This document shows, piece after piece, positions 43,325 through 51,055 of a DNA stretch of 64,000 nt. Every line of letters starts with the position of its first letter. The stretch's first letter is position 1. Position numbers and translations under genes: made by a program. The notes below the pieces were generated by a model. It was not told the DNA's origin. It was given only the letters and a program-made list of their open reading frames with translations, and searched no databases. The DNA is taken from the NCBI RefSeq assembly GCF_944391105.1, contig NZ_CALXSK010000001.1, positions 124,001 through 188,000 on the forward strand, written 5' to 3'. Origin of the DNA: an uncultured Victivallis sp. (GTDB lineage Bacteria; Verrucomicrobiota; Lentisphaeria; Victivallales; Victivallaceae).

Positions 43325-45252
43325 GCCCCGCCGCCAAACGCAGAAACGACGGCTCTCCGCGCGAAGCCGTCCCCGGAATCCTCACCACGGAACGGCTGCG
43401 GATTCTGATTCTCGGCGGAGTTGTCGCATTCGTCTTTCTCGCGATGCTGGTACGGCTCGCCTACGTTCAGATCCAGTCGGCGGACAAAAGCATCGAAGCA
43501 ATTTCCAATCAGTCGCTGCGGCGGATCCGAATTCCCGCCCGGCGCGGAAAGATCTACACGCGCGATCTGAAACTCCTCGCCGGCAGCAGCAGTGATCTGA
43601 ACCTGGTTTTCTATCCGCAGGAAATGCGAAAAAAAGGCAGCCGCACCGGCACGGTCGATCATATTTTCGAGGCCGCCGAAACCGTCTCCCGCGCCATCGG
43701 GAAACCCAATCCTCTCACGAAAGAGGAGATCGCCCGCCATCTGAACTACCAGCCGGGACTGCCGCTGGTGGTGTTCCGGCAGCTGACGCCGCGCCAGCTG
43801 GAACTCGTATTCCGGAGCAGCCGGGAGATCGAGGGAGTCGACGTCGAACCGGATGAATCGCGAACCTATCCGGAAGGGTCTCTCGCGGCCCATCTGATCG
43901 GTTACACCCGGCCCGCCCACCCCGACAATCCGCTTGAAGCGGGCGACCGGAAACAGTATTCCTATTACGTGCCGGACAGAATCGGCGTGGAAGGCATTGA
44001 ACGTGCATTCGACCGTCTGCCCGGAACCTCATACGAAGAGGAGGATTACGACCCGCAGCCAGGCACACCGGAAACTCCGCTCGGATTGCGCGGCATGCCG
44101 GGATATTCGCTCGTGCAGGTCGATCATCTCGGCATGGTTCGTCGCGACATCATCAGCCGCATCGAACCGCACCATGGCAACAATGTGATTCTCGCAATCG
44201 ATTCGCGCGCCCAGAAAATCGCCGAATCGATCATCAGCGGTCAACGCGCCGCGTTCGTGGTGCTGGATGCGGCGAACGGGGATGTCATCGCCGCCGCGTC
44301 CAGCCCGACCTACAATCTGTCTGCGGGATTTTCAACGATCATCCGGAAGGATTACTACGACAAACTCCTGAAAAACCCGGGGCGGCCGCTCTACAACCGG
44401 GCTTTCCTCGGAAATTATACCCCTGGATCGATCTTAAAACCGCTCGTGGCGCTCGCGTTTCTGAACGCGGGCGTCTCCCCGGAGGAGATCGTGAACTGCG
44501 ACGGAGAAACGACCGTCAACGGCGTCCGGATCCGTTGCGCGGCCCGTGCGGGTCACGGACCGTTGAACCTGCGCGGAGCTCTCGCAAAATCCTGCAACGA
44601 CTATATGATCGAACACGCCGTCACGGTCGGGCTCAATCCGATCGCCGACGTGCTGCGCAGCGCGGGAATCGGTCGGAAGACCGGCGTCGAACTTCCGGAG
44701 ATCGCCGGAACATTCCCGAGCAATGAAAACAAGAAACGCAGCCACCGCAACGCCGTCCGCTGGAACAGCTATGACACGGGGTTGCTGTCGATCGGCCAGG
44801 GGGTCATCACCCTGAGTCCGCTTCAGGCGGCGGTCTACGCGGCGGCGCTGGCCAACGGCGGAAAAATTTACCGTCCGCACGTCGTCTGGCGGGTCGTCGA
44901 CTCGAATGGAAACGTTCTCTACGAACGCAAACCGGAAGTCGTAAGCAACCTCAAAACCACGCCGCGTTTCCTCGAAGAGGTCAGACGCGGCATGTTCGAT
45001 GTGGTCAATACTCCGCGCGGCTCCGGCCGCGAAGCAAAGGTCGACGGACTCGAACTTTACGGCAAGACCGGATCAGCCCAGGTCGGTTCCGGAGCGAACC
45101 GCGTGCTCACGACCTGGTTCATCTCCTTCGTGACCTGGAAGGGGAAAACCTATGCCTGTTGCGCCATGGTTGAAGGGGGGAGCTCCGGCGGGGCGAGCTG
45201 CGCGCCGCTGGCGGCGGAGTTTTTCCGCCGTTATCTGCTTGAAACGTCGTGA
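43321..45252 (+). CDS. mrdA: penicillin-binding protein 2 (elongation transpeptidase)
   Basis: This is a 643-residue class B PBP. A TM anchor (about 22-45) is followed by the N-terminal pedestal domain with RRIRIPARRGKIYTRD. Transpeptidase motifs: SxxK in YTPGSILKPLVAL, SxN in LAKSCNDYM, and KTG in YGKTGSAQVG. The start is GTG 43321, coupled to mreD as GTGA. It is the last gene of the shape operon; rodA, usually next, is absent. Confidence 0.9.
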   Translation: MSPAAKRRNDGSPREAVPGILTTERLRILILGGVVAFVFLAMLVRLAYVQIQSADKSIEAISNQSLRRIRIPARRGKIYTRDLKLLAGSSSDLNLVFYPQEMRKKGSRTGTVDHIFEAAETVSRAIGKPNPLTKEEIARHLNYQPGLPLVVFRQLTPRQLELVFRSSREIEGVDVEPDESRTYPEGSLAAHLIGYTRPAHPDNPLEAGDRKQYSYYVPDRIGVEGIERAFDRLPGTSYEEEDYDPQPGTPETPLGLRGMPGYSLVQVDHLGMVRRDIISRIEPHHGNNVILAIDSRAQKIAESIISGQRAAFVVLDAANGDVIAAASSPTYNLSAGFSTIIRKDYYDKLLKNPGRPLYNRAFLGNYTPGSILKPLVALAFLNAGVSPEEIVNCDGETTVNGVRIRCAARAGHGPLNLRGALAKSCNDYMIEHAVTVGLNPIADVLRSAGIGRKTGVELPEIAGTFPSNENKKRSHRNAVRWNSYDTGLLSIGQGVITLSPLQAAVYAAALANGGKIYRPHVVWRVVDSNGNVLYERKPEVVSNLKTTPRFLEEVRRGMFDVVNTPRGSGREAKVDGLELYGKTGSAQVGSGANRVLTTWFISFVTWKGKTYACCAMVEGGSSGGASCAPLAAEFFRRYLLETS

Positions 45253-45258
45253 GTGAAC

Positions 45259-45287
45259 TTGCACAACTTGCGGAAACGCACTATTTT
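45259..45287 (+). promoter_or_regulatory. promoter of the Gfo/Idh gene
   Basis: TTGCAC (45259-45264) and TATTTT (45282-45287), 17-base spacer, about 47 bases before ATG 45335, which has GAGGGG upstream. Confidence 0.55.
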
Positions 45288-45334
45288 ATTTCGATTGTTT
45301 TACATTTTACCATCATCTTGAGGGGTCCAGCCAT

Positions 45335-46558
45335 ATGATTAACGTCGCCGTCATCGGGGTTTCCGGATTCGGAGCCGTACACTACAATGATTTCGTCCGG
45401 GAGCATGCCGCCGGACGCGTGAATGTGGTCGCCGCAACCATCATCAATCAAGCCGAAGAGGCCGAAAAATGCAGCTTTCTGAAATCGATCGGCTGCCGTC
45501 TCTTCACCGATTACCGTGCAATGCTTAAGGAGTTCCGCGGCAAAATCGACATCTGTTTCATTCCGACCGGAATCGCAATGCACTGTCCGATGACGGTCGC
45601 CGCCCTCGAATCGGGCGCGAACGTCTACGTCGAAAAACCGGTCGCCCCGACCGTTGAGGAGGCCGAAATCATGAAGGCGGCGGAAAAACGCACCGGCCGT
45701 TTCGTCGCTGTCGGCTACCAGACCATGTATCAACCGGAGACCCGTCGCATCAAGGAGCTTCTGCTCTCGGGCGCGATCGGCACACCGCGCATATTCAAGT
45801 GCTACGCGCTCTGGCCGCGCAGCGACGCCTATTATCACCGCAACAACTGGGCTGCCAGATTTTCGGTCGACGGGAAATGGGTGCTCGACAGTCCGTTCAC
45901 GAACGCGTTCGCCCACTTCCTGAATCTGCTGATCTTCTATGCGGGAAACAGCTTCGAGGGAACCGTCGATCCGGTCGAAGTTCAGGCCGGCCTGTTCCGT
46001 GCCAACCCGATCGAAACCGACGACTTCGCCTCGATTTCCATCACGAGTTCCATCGGGCAGAAACTCTACTTCCATGTGACGCATGTCAGTGAGGAAAACG
46101 TCAACCCCATCTCCCGCATCGAAGGCGATGAAGGAGTGATCGATTACAACGAAGAGCGCACCGTCGTCACCCGCAAAAACGGCGAAGTGGAAACCTTCGC
46201 CTCCACCCCCGCCGATCAGATGCGCAAACACATCTATGACGCCCTCCTGAAACGTCTGGAAGATCCGAAGCAATTCATCTGCACGATCGAACTCGCCTCA
46301 AAGCATACGCTCATTTCAAACGCCGTCTTCGACTCCACGCCGAATCGCGACATCCCTGCGGAATTCGTCCGCATCGTCACTGGAAACGACGGCGTCTCCC
46401 GCCGCGTCGTCCCCGGCATCGATGAGGTGATCCGCCGCGCCTTCAACGAAAACCGTCTCGTCGATGCCCGCGACTTCCCATGGGCCACTCCCGGAGAGCC
46501 TTTCCGGCTCGACCATTACAAAGGCTTCATCGGAAAATGGGCCGAACACAAAAAATAA
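45335..46558 (+). CDS. Gfo/Idh/MocA family oxidoreductase
   Basis: This is a 407-residue NAD(P)-dependent sugar dehydrogenase. The Rossmann start is INVAVIGVSGFGAVHYNDF and the catalytic-lysine EKP motif is NVYVEKPVAPT. The C-terminal alpha/beta domain (about 135-407) includes DSPFTNAFAHFLNLLIF, with a His at the usual catalytic spot. The substrate is unknown. This is a single gene with its own promoter; carbohydrate catabolism is the usual setting in this phylum. Confidence 0.85.
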   Translation: MINVAVIGVSGFGAVHYNDFVREHAAGRVNVVAATIINQAEEAEKCSFLKSIGCRLFTDYRAMLKEFRGKIDICFIPTGIAMHCPMTVAALESGANVYVEKPVAPTVEEAEIMKAAEKRTGRFVAVGYQTMYQPETRRIKELLLSGAIGTPRIFKCYALWPRSDAYYHRNNWAARFSVDGKWVLDSPFTNAFAHFLNLLIFYAGNSFEGTVDPVEVQAGLFRANPIETDDFASISITSSIGQKLYFHVTHVSEENVNPISRIEGDEGVIDYNEERTVVTRKNGEVETFASTPADQMRKHIYDALLKRLEDPKQFICTIELASKHTLISNAVFDSTPNRDIPAEFVRIVTGNDGVSRRVVPGIDEVIRRAFNENRLVDARDFPWATPGEPFRLDHYKGFIGKWAEHKK

Positions 46559-46581
46559 TCACTTTTTTTCTCAATCATCAT

Positions 46582-46609
46582 TTGCATTTTTGATAATCAT
46601 TACTATATT
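46582..46609 (+). promoter_or_regulatory. rubrerythrin promoter with an internal Fur/PerR-like box
   Basis: TTGCAT (46582-46587) and TATATT (46604-46609) are 16 bases apart. Between them lies TGATAATCATTACTA (46591-46605), with a perfect TAATCATTA core (46594-46602), close to the 7-1-7 TGATAATNATTATCA operator of Fur/PerR proteins. A repressor there would block the polymerase. The leader to the ATG is about 145 bases and contains no feature I recognise. Confidence 0.6.
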
Positions 46610-46761
46610 TTACCTGTAAAGCAGCCGTTCGGGCGGGGATTGATCGCGCGAAGCGGCGGAAGATCCAGAACAAAAGATGCCTCTGCGGGGGACCGGAAAA
46701 GGCATTTTTCGTTCAAGGATCGGCAAAGAGCAACGTTTCAGAGAACACAGGAGAAAAGAAA

Positions 46762-47298
46762 ATGGCCGAACTCAAGAACAGCAAGACCGCCGAAAACCTC
46801 GCTTACGCGTTCGCCGGGGAGTCCCAGGCGCGCAACAAGTACACCTACTTTGCCGAAGTCGCCCGTCAGGAAGGCTACGAGCAGATCGCTGCGATCTTCG
46901 AACTGACCGCGAACAACGAGAAGGAGCACGCGAAGCTCTGGGCGAAGGAGCTCGGGCTGATCGGCAACACCGCGGCGAACCTGAAAGCCGCCGCCGAGGG
47001 CGAACACGGCGAGTGGACCGAGATGTACAAGAACTTCGCCGAAGTCGCCGAGCAGGAGGGATTCACCGCGCTTGCCCGTACGTTCGAACGCGTTGCCGCC
47101 ATTGAGAAACGCCATGAGGAGCGCTATCTCACGCTGCTCAAGAACGTCGAGGAGAATGAAGTCTGGGTTCGCACCGGTGAGAACCGCTGGGAGTGCCGCA
47201 ACTGCGGACACGTTTACATCGGGACCAAGGCTCCGGAAGTCTGCCCGGTCTGCAAGAAACCGAAGGCCTTCTTCGAAATCGAAGCGAAGAACTATTAA
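46762..47298 (+). CDS. rbr: rubrerythrin
   Basis: This is a 178-residue peroxide reductase of anaerobes. A four-helix diiron domain (1-135) has [29 protein letters not shown] and [14 protein letters not shown], giving the ExxH ligand sets. The C-terminal rubredoxin-type domain has [10 protein letters not shown] and [11 protein letters not shown]. It reduces hydrogen peroxide with electrons from reduced pyridine nucleotide systems. CACAGGAG precedes the ATG. Regulation by a metal or peroxide sensor is suggested by the operator-like box in its promoter. A strong bidirectional terminator follows. Confidence 0.97.
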   Translation: MAELKNSKTAENLAYAFAGESQARNKYTYFAEVARQEGYEQIAAIFELTANNEKEHAKLWAKELGLIGNTAANLKAAAEGEHGEWTEMYKNFAEVAEQEGFTALARTFERVAAIEKRHEERYLTLLKNVEENEVWVRTGENRWECRNCGHVYIGTKAPEVCPVCKKPKAFFEIEAKNY

Positions 47299-47307
47299 GT
47301 TCTGATC

Positions 47308-47344
47308 AAAAAGCCCCGGGGAACTGGTTCTCCGGGGCTTTTTT
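47308..47344 (+). terminator. bidirectional terminator between rbr and the DUF134-NifX gene
   Basis: AAAAAGCCCCGGGGAA, loop CTGG, TTCTCCGGGGCTTTTTT: a stem of about 12 base pairs (one G-T pair) with A5 before and T6 after, so it serves both convergent genes. Confidence 0.92.
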
Positions 47345-47360
47345 CTGCACAGCAATCCGC

Positions 47361-48152
47361 TCAGTGTTTTCCACAGTGGCAGGAGTGCCCTTCCCCGTGG
47401 CTGTGGCAATTCCCTTCGCCATGCTCATGGCCGTGACCGTGGTGATTGCAGGTAAAATCCGGATCGGCTTCAAGCGTTCCGGCAAGATACCGGCCGACGG
47501 CCTCGGTCACATCGCCCTGTACGCCGCCGACGAGCTTGATTCCGCAGTTTGCGAGCGCCTGCTGCGCACCGCCGCCGATGCCGCCGCAGATCAACACATC
47601 GACGTTGCGCTCTTTCAGGAAGCCCGCAAGCGCGCCGTGGCCGCTTTCACCGGTCGGCGCATCGACGCGCCCGGTCAGCCGGCCGTCCTCGACCGTGAAA
47701 AGTGCAAAGGAGGGGGTGTGGCCGAAGTGCTGAAACACATTGTCGTTCTCACAGGTGACAGCGATAATCATGATATTTCCTTTCTTTCTGATTTCCGGCG
47801 GGCGGCCCGGCGCCGTCCCCGGATGTTTTCGACAGCAGAAACGGCAGGCGGAAGCGTCGCATCCGACAGGGGCGGCAACCTCCTCCCCCGCGTCCGAAAT
47901 CGCGATGCTGCGCCCCGTGGTCAGCGCGAGCGCAACCTGCCTGTGCGCGGAATAGAGCAACCGCTGCAGCGTCCCGCGCGAAATCTCCATCCGCGCCGCT
48001 GCCTCAAGCTGATCGAGTTCCTCCAGATCGACCAGACGCAACGCCTCAAGTTCGTCGAGCCGGAGCTCCACAGGAGCTTTCCGCAAAGCCCCCCGGAACA
48101 TCCGGCACTCCGGATCCAGGCAGACCCGGCGACACTTCCGATTGCGCGGCAT
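47361..48152 (-). CDS. DUF134 DNA-binding domain fused to NifX/NifB-type cofactor-binding domain
   Basis: This is a 263-residue protein. Residues 1 to about 95 are a DUF134 regulator: CRRVCLDPECRMFRG, then LDELEALRLVDLEELDQLEA and the HTH AAARMEISRGTLQRLL. A Cys cluster follows (CDASACRFCC, 98-107). Residues 128 to about 230 are a dinitrogenase iron-molybdenum cofactor-binding domain (MIIAVTCENDNVFQHFGH, DVLICGGIGGGAQQAL). The tail is His/Cys-rich (HHGHGHEHGEGNCHSHGEGH), a metal-binding end. AGAGGG precedes ATG 48152. An internal ATG at 47771 with AAAGGAAA upstream could give the NifX part alone. Probably a self-regulated FeS/metal-linked sensor; this is inference. Confidence 0.8.
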   Translation of the reverse strand: MPRNRKCRRVCLDPECRMFRGALRKAPVELRLDELEALRLVDLEELDQLEAAARMEISRGTLQRLLYSAHRQVALALTTGRSIAISDAGEEVAAPVGCDASACRFCCRKHPGTAPGRPPEIRKKGNIMIIAVTCENDNVFQHFGHTPSFALFTVEDGRLTGRVDAPTGESGHGALAGFLKERNVDVLICGGIGGGAQQALANCGIKLVGGVQGDVTEAVGRYLAGTLEADPDFTCNHHGHGHEHGEGNCHSHGEGHSCHCGKH

Positions 48153-48177
48153 GATGGGATTCCCTCTCTGTTATTTC

Positions 48178-48189
48178 GTGCATATGCAC
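48178..48189. promoter_or_regulatory. palindromic operator candidate GTGCATATGCAC
   Basis: This perfect 12-base palindrome is placed just downstream of the -10 of the DUF134-NifX promoter, at about +3 to +14. The position suits repression, most simply by the DUF134 domain of the gene itself. Confidence 0.6.
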
Positions 48190-48191
48190 AT

Positions 48192-48219
48192 AATATAACA
48201 GAACTTTCCACAAAGTCAA
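48192..48219 (-). promoter_or_regulatory. promoter of the DUF134-NifX gene
   Basis: On the minus strand, TTGACT (48214-48219) and TATATT (48192-48197) are 16 bases apart; start near 48186, inside the palindrome. Confidence 0.65.
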
Positions 48220-48264
48220 ATCAGGAAAAAGCGAATATCTGCGAGGGCGGGGAAAAAACCCCGC

Positions 48265-49446
48265 TTACCTCCCGGGATAGAGTTCGGAAATGTGAACAGG
48301 GTTTCCGGCCTGTTTCATCGCGAGCTGTACCTCCGCAACCGGAAGTTCATGCGCGGAACAGCACCGCTCCGCCACAAGCGAGGCAGTGATTCCCGCCGCC
48401 TCGCCGGTCAACGCCGCAACAGGGATCACCCGGGTCACCTCCCACGCGTCGCCGTGCGAAGAAATGCAGCGTCCCGCCGCAACAACATTCTCCAGTTCCT
48501 TCGGCAGCAGCGCACGGAACGGGAGTTCCCACACTTTTCCGGTGGTTCGCCAGTCCGCGCAAACGCCGATGGAATCCTCGAAAGCCTGCCACTCCATGCC
48601 GGGTTGAAGCGTGAATTCCCCGTCGATCCGCCGTGTATGGCGCAGATCCGCCATCGCCGGAACCTTCAGCGGAAAGCGCGTGCAGCGGTTCGACTTCCCC
48701 GACGCATAATCTTCGGAGAGCCTCCGGCGATACTCCGCCCGGCCGGCCATCACAAATTCACTGACCATCCGGCCGTTGACGCCGGGCACCGTAAAATCCG
48801 GATCGACCGACCCGCCGACAATCGAGGCGCGGATCGTCGGAGCGAGCAGATGTCCGCCGCCCTGCTCGGAATACTCCAGCGTCCAGCTGGCAAGCGCATT
48901 CGCCGCCACCGGGCAGGAAGCTCCCGTATAAAAGGCCAGATCGGCGTCCCCGGAGGCGTCGACGAATGCCGCCGCCCGGAGTTTCCCCGTGCCGGACTTG
49001 TTCGCCACCGTAACCGATTCGACCCGTCCCGAGCGACACTCCGCGTCGACGAGCAGTGTGTCGAGCCAGAGATCACAGCCCGACTCCGCCAGGAGCTCAT
49101 CGAGCGCCAGCACCATCGATGCCGGAGAAAACACCGTGCGGTAACGTTTTTCCTCCGGGAGATTGCGCCCCTCCTTCCAGCCGGCCGGGATGTCGCCGGG
49201 ACCGTACTTCATGCCGGCTTTGAGCAGCTCCTCGGAGATCCCGAACGTGACCTGCGTGCCGTTGCCGTCGCAGAGCGGCAGATAGATGAAGATGATCCCG
49301 GTTGTCGCCAGGCCTCCCCAGAGAACCGTTTTCTCAACCAGCGCCACCCGGCGGCCGCGGCGCGCCGCGGCCAATGCCGCAGCGACTCCGGCCACTCCAC
49401 CGCCGATCACAACCAGATCGTAACTCTTCTCAAAATTCTCCCGCAT
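48265..49446 (-). CDS. FAD-dependent oxidoreductase
   Basis: This is a 393-residue flavoprotein. The dinucleotide-binding motif is DLVVIGGGVAGVAAALAAAR and VALVEKTVLWGGLATTG follows, like the PF12831-type FAD oxidoreductases. AFVDASGDADLAFYTGA and NVVAAGRCISSHGDAWEVTR are the conserved central and C-terminal FAD motifs. It is shorter than many relatives and has no extra domain. The substrate is unknown. It is the last gene of the minus-strand run from 53.6 kb, 21 bases after the CobS-like gene. Confidence 0.8.
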   Translation of the reverse strand: MRENFEKSYDLVVIGGGVAGVAAALAAARRGRRVALVEKTVLWGGLATTGIIFIYLPLCDGNGTQVTFGISEELLKAGMKYGPGDIPAGWKEGRNLPEEKRYRTVFSPASMVLALDELLAESGCDLWLDTLLVDAECRSGRVESVTVANKSGTGKLRAAAFVDASGDADLAFYTGASCPVAANALASWTLEYSEQGGGHLLAPTIRASIVGGSVDPDFTVPGVNGRMVSEFVMAGRAEYRRRLSEDYASGKSNRCTRFPLKVPAMADLRHTRRIDGEFTLQPGMEWQAFEDSIGVCADWRTTGKVWELPFRALLPKELENVVAAGRCISSHGDAWEVTRVIPVAALTGEAAGITASLVAERCCSAHELPVAEVQLAMKQAGNPVHISELYPGR

Positions 49447-49467
49447 CGTTCAATCCCCATTCTACAT

Positions 49468-50250
49468 TCAAAGAGCGAACAGCACCCCGACGATCAACAG
49501 CAGCAGTTCCGTCAACGCCCCGGCCAGCGTGATGAGATCCGGCGAAACTCCATTGAAGTTGCGCAGGAAAAAACCGGCAAATCCGGTCGAGGCAAAATAG
49601 ACCGCCGCTCCGGCGACAATCACACCGAACGGGAAAAAAGCGAGCAGCACGAGGCCGATGATACCGGCAATCCACCAACCGCGCCGCCGATTCTCCTGCG
49701 GAACCGGCAGCAGCGGAATCCCCGATTCGCGATCCGGTTCCAGCGCAAGCATCCCCTGCACGGTAAAAGCCCCCGCCAGAATCACCACAATCCAGAGTTT
49801 CGCCCCGGAAAAGGCCAGCGCGAACAACAAAGCCGCCTTGCCCACCTCCAACAACGAAACGAAAACCGCCGCGAGTGGATTGCCGATCCGGCTCCAGTCC
49901 CCCGTCAATCCCGGCAGGGACTCTCGCAACGGCACTCCGCGCTGCCGCAGCAGCAGACCGCAGGTCAGAAGCGCCAGTCCACGCCCCGAATCCTTCAAAT
50001 CCAGAAACGCGGTCGCAAGAATCGCAAATATCACGCACCCGGCCAACGGCTTGAACACCAGCGCGCAAAATGCCGCGGCAAACGCCAGCAGCAGACCGAT
50101 CGCAACCCCGACCAATGGAAAACCTTCCAGCTTCGAGGTTGCATCCACCCGCCCGCCGAACTTCCGCACAAAACCGTCCGGCAGCGGAAAATCGATCAGC
50201 ATCTCCCAGGCGCCGACCATTCCGCGAAGCAGTTTCTCCGGTTTAGTCAT
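49468..50250 (-). CDS. CobS-like membrane protein lacking the acidic motif
   Basis: This is a 260-residue polytopic protein resembling adenosylcobinamide-GDP ribazoletransferase. FPLVGVAIGLLLAF matches the first TM region and GFFLRNFNGVSPDLITLAGA with TELLLLIVG matches the C-terminal block (GGxTGDxLGAxxEL in CobS). The HLDGLADTxDG signature of active CobS is not present; its place is taken by FLDLKDSGRGLALL. This suggests loss or change of the transferase activity. Start ATG 50250 overlaps the PlsC gene by 8 bases. No other cobalamin genes are near. Confidence 0.5.
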   Translation of the reverse strand: MTKPEKLLRGMVGAWEMLIDFPLPDGFVRKFGGRVDATSKLEGFPLVGVAIGLLLAFAAAFCALVFKPLAGCVIFAILATAFLDLKDSGRGLALLTCGLLLRQRGVPLRESLPGLTGDWSRIGNPLAAVFVSLLEVGKAALLFALAFSGAKLWIVVILAGAFTVQGMLALEPDRESGIPLLPVPQENRRRGWWIAGIIGLVLLAFFPFGVIVAGAAVYFASTGFAGFFLRNFNGVSPDLITLAGALTELLLLIVGVLFAL

Positions 50251-51013
50251 GTCCCTTGATCCTTCTGTATTCAGCCTGCATAAGTTCATACACTCTCGCA
50301 GCCAGCTCCTTGCGGGTCTCCCCCGGAACCGGTTCCACGACGGGGAGAACATACACATCCGCGCGCACATGAGAAAGTCCCAGAACCTTCCAGACATGCG
50401 GCAGCAGCGCAGCATGGCCGTACCATGCGAGCGGATACGCGCCGGGATCGTCGCTGCTGAAAAACGTCAGCAACGGCTGGACTGCGCATTTCGCCTCCAC
50501 CGCCGCCTCAAACGGCGTCGACTTGAAAGGCAGAAGTCCATGTTCGCCATCGGTGCTCGTGCCCTCGGGATAAACAAGCAGATTGATTTTGTGTTCCAGC
50601 GTCGCAATCATCTCCCCGGCAGCTTCCTTCGACTTCTGGCGCGACGTGCGGTCGATCCAGATCGGATGGCTCTGCGCGACAAACGGCCCGAGTATCGGCC
50701 AGCGCCGCATCTCCTGCTTCGGAGCAAAACGGATCGGGAAGATCGCCGCATGCGTCAGAATATCGAGGTATCCCTGGTGATTGCTGACCAGCAACCCGCC
50801 GGGAAACTGCTCCGGATCTCCATGAACCACAAGTTCAAAGTCGGCAATCTCCGCCGAACCGCGTGCCCACTCCCGCGCATGCCGCGCCGAACACGCGATC
50901 GCATCCCAGCCGCTCCGCCCCTTCTGGTCGCGGTGAACCCGGCAACTCGATACCACAAACCACCAGATCACCTTGAACAACCGAAACAGTCTGCGAAAAA
51001 ATTTTCTGATCAT
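50243..51013 (-). CDS. 1-acyl-sn-glycerol-3-phosphate acyltransferase (PlsC family)
   Basis: This is a 256-residue membrane-bound acyltransferase. An N-terminal hydrophobic segment (about 8-24) is followed by the NHxxxxD motif in LLVSNHQGYLDIL, FVAQSHPIWIDR and the PEG block in LLVYPEGTSTDGEHG. It would make phosphatidic acid from lysophosphatidate for phospholipid synthesis. The purine-rich AGAGGG lies very close to ATG 51013, so the start is less sure. It shares a transcript with the polyferredoxin upstream (42-base gap) and the CobS-like gene downstream. Confidence 0.85.
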   Translation of the reverse strand: MIRKFFRRLFRLFKVIWWFVVSSCRVHRDQKGRSGWDAIACSARHAREWARGSAEIADFELVVHGDPEQFPGGLLVSNHQGYLDILTHAAIFPIRFAPKQEMRRWPILGPFVAQSHPIWIDRTSRQKSKEAAGEMIATLEHKINLLVYPEGTSTDGEHGLLPFKSTPFEAAVEAKCAVQPLLTFFSSDDPGAYPLAWYGHAALLPHVWKVLGLSHVRADVYVLPVVEPVPGETRKELAARVYELMQAEYRRIKGHD

Positions 51014-51055
51014 ACCCTCTGCGAACGCCCTTTTTTCCCGTTGCTTTACACCCCG

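Noticed and set aside
51014..51055. Cobalamin riboswitch near the CobS-like gene
   Set aside because: No B12 box, and the gene sits inside an operon with no long leader.
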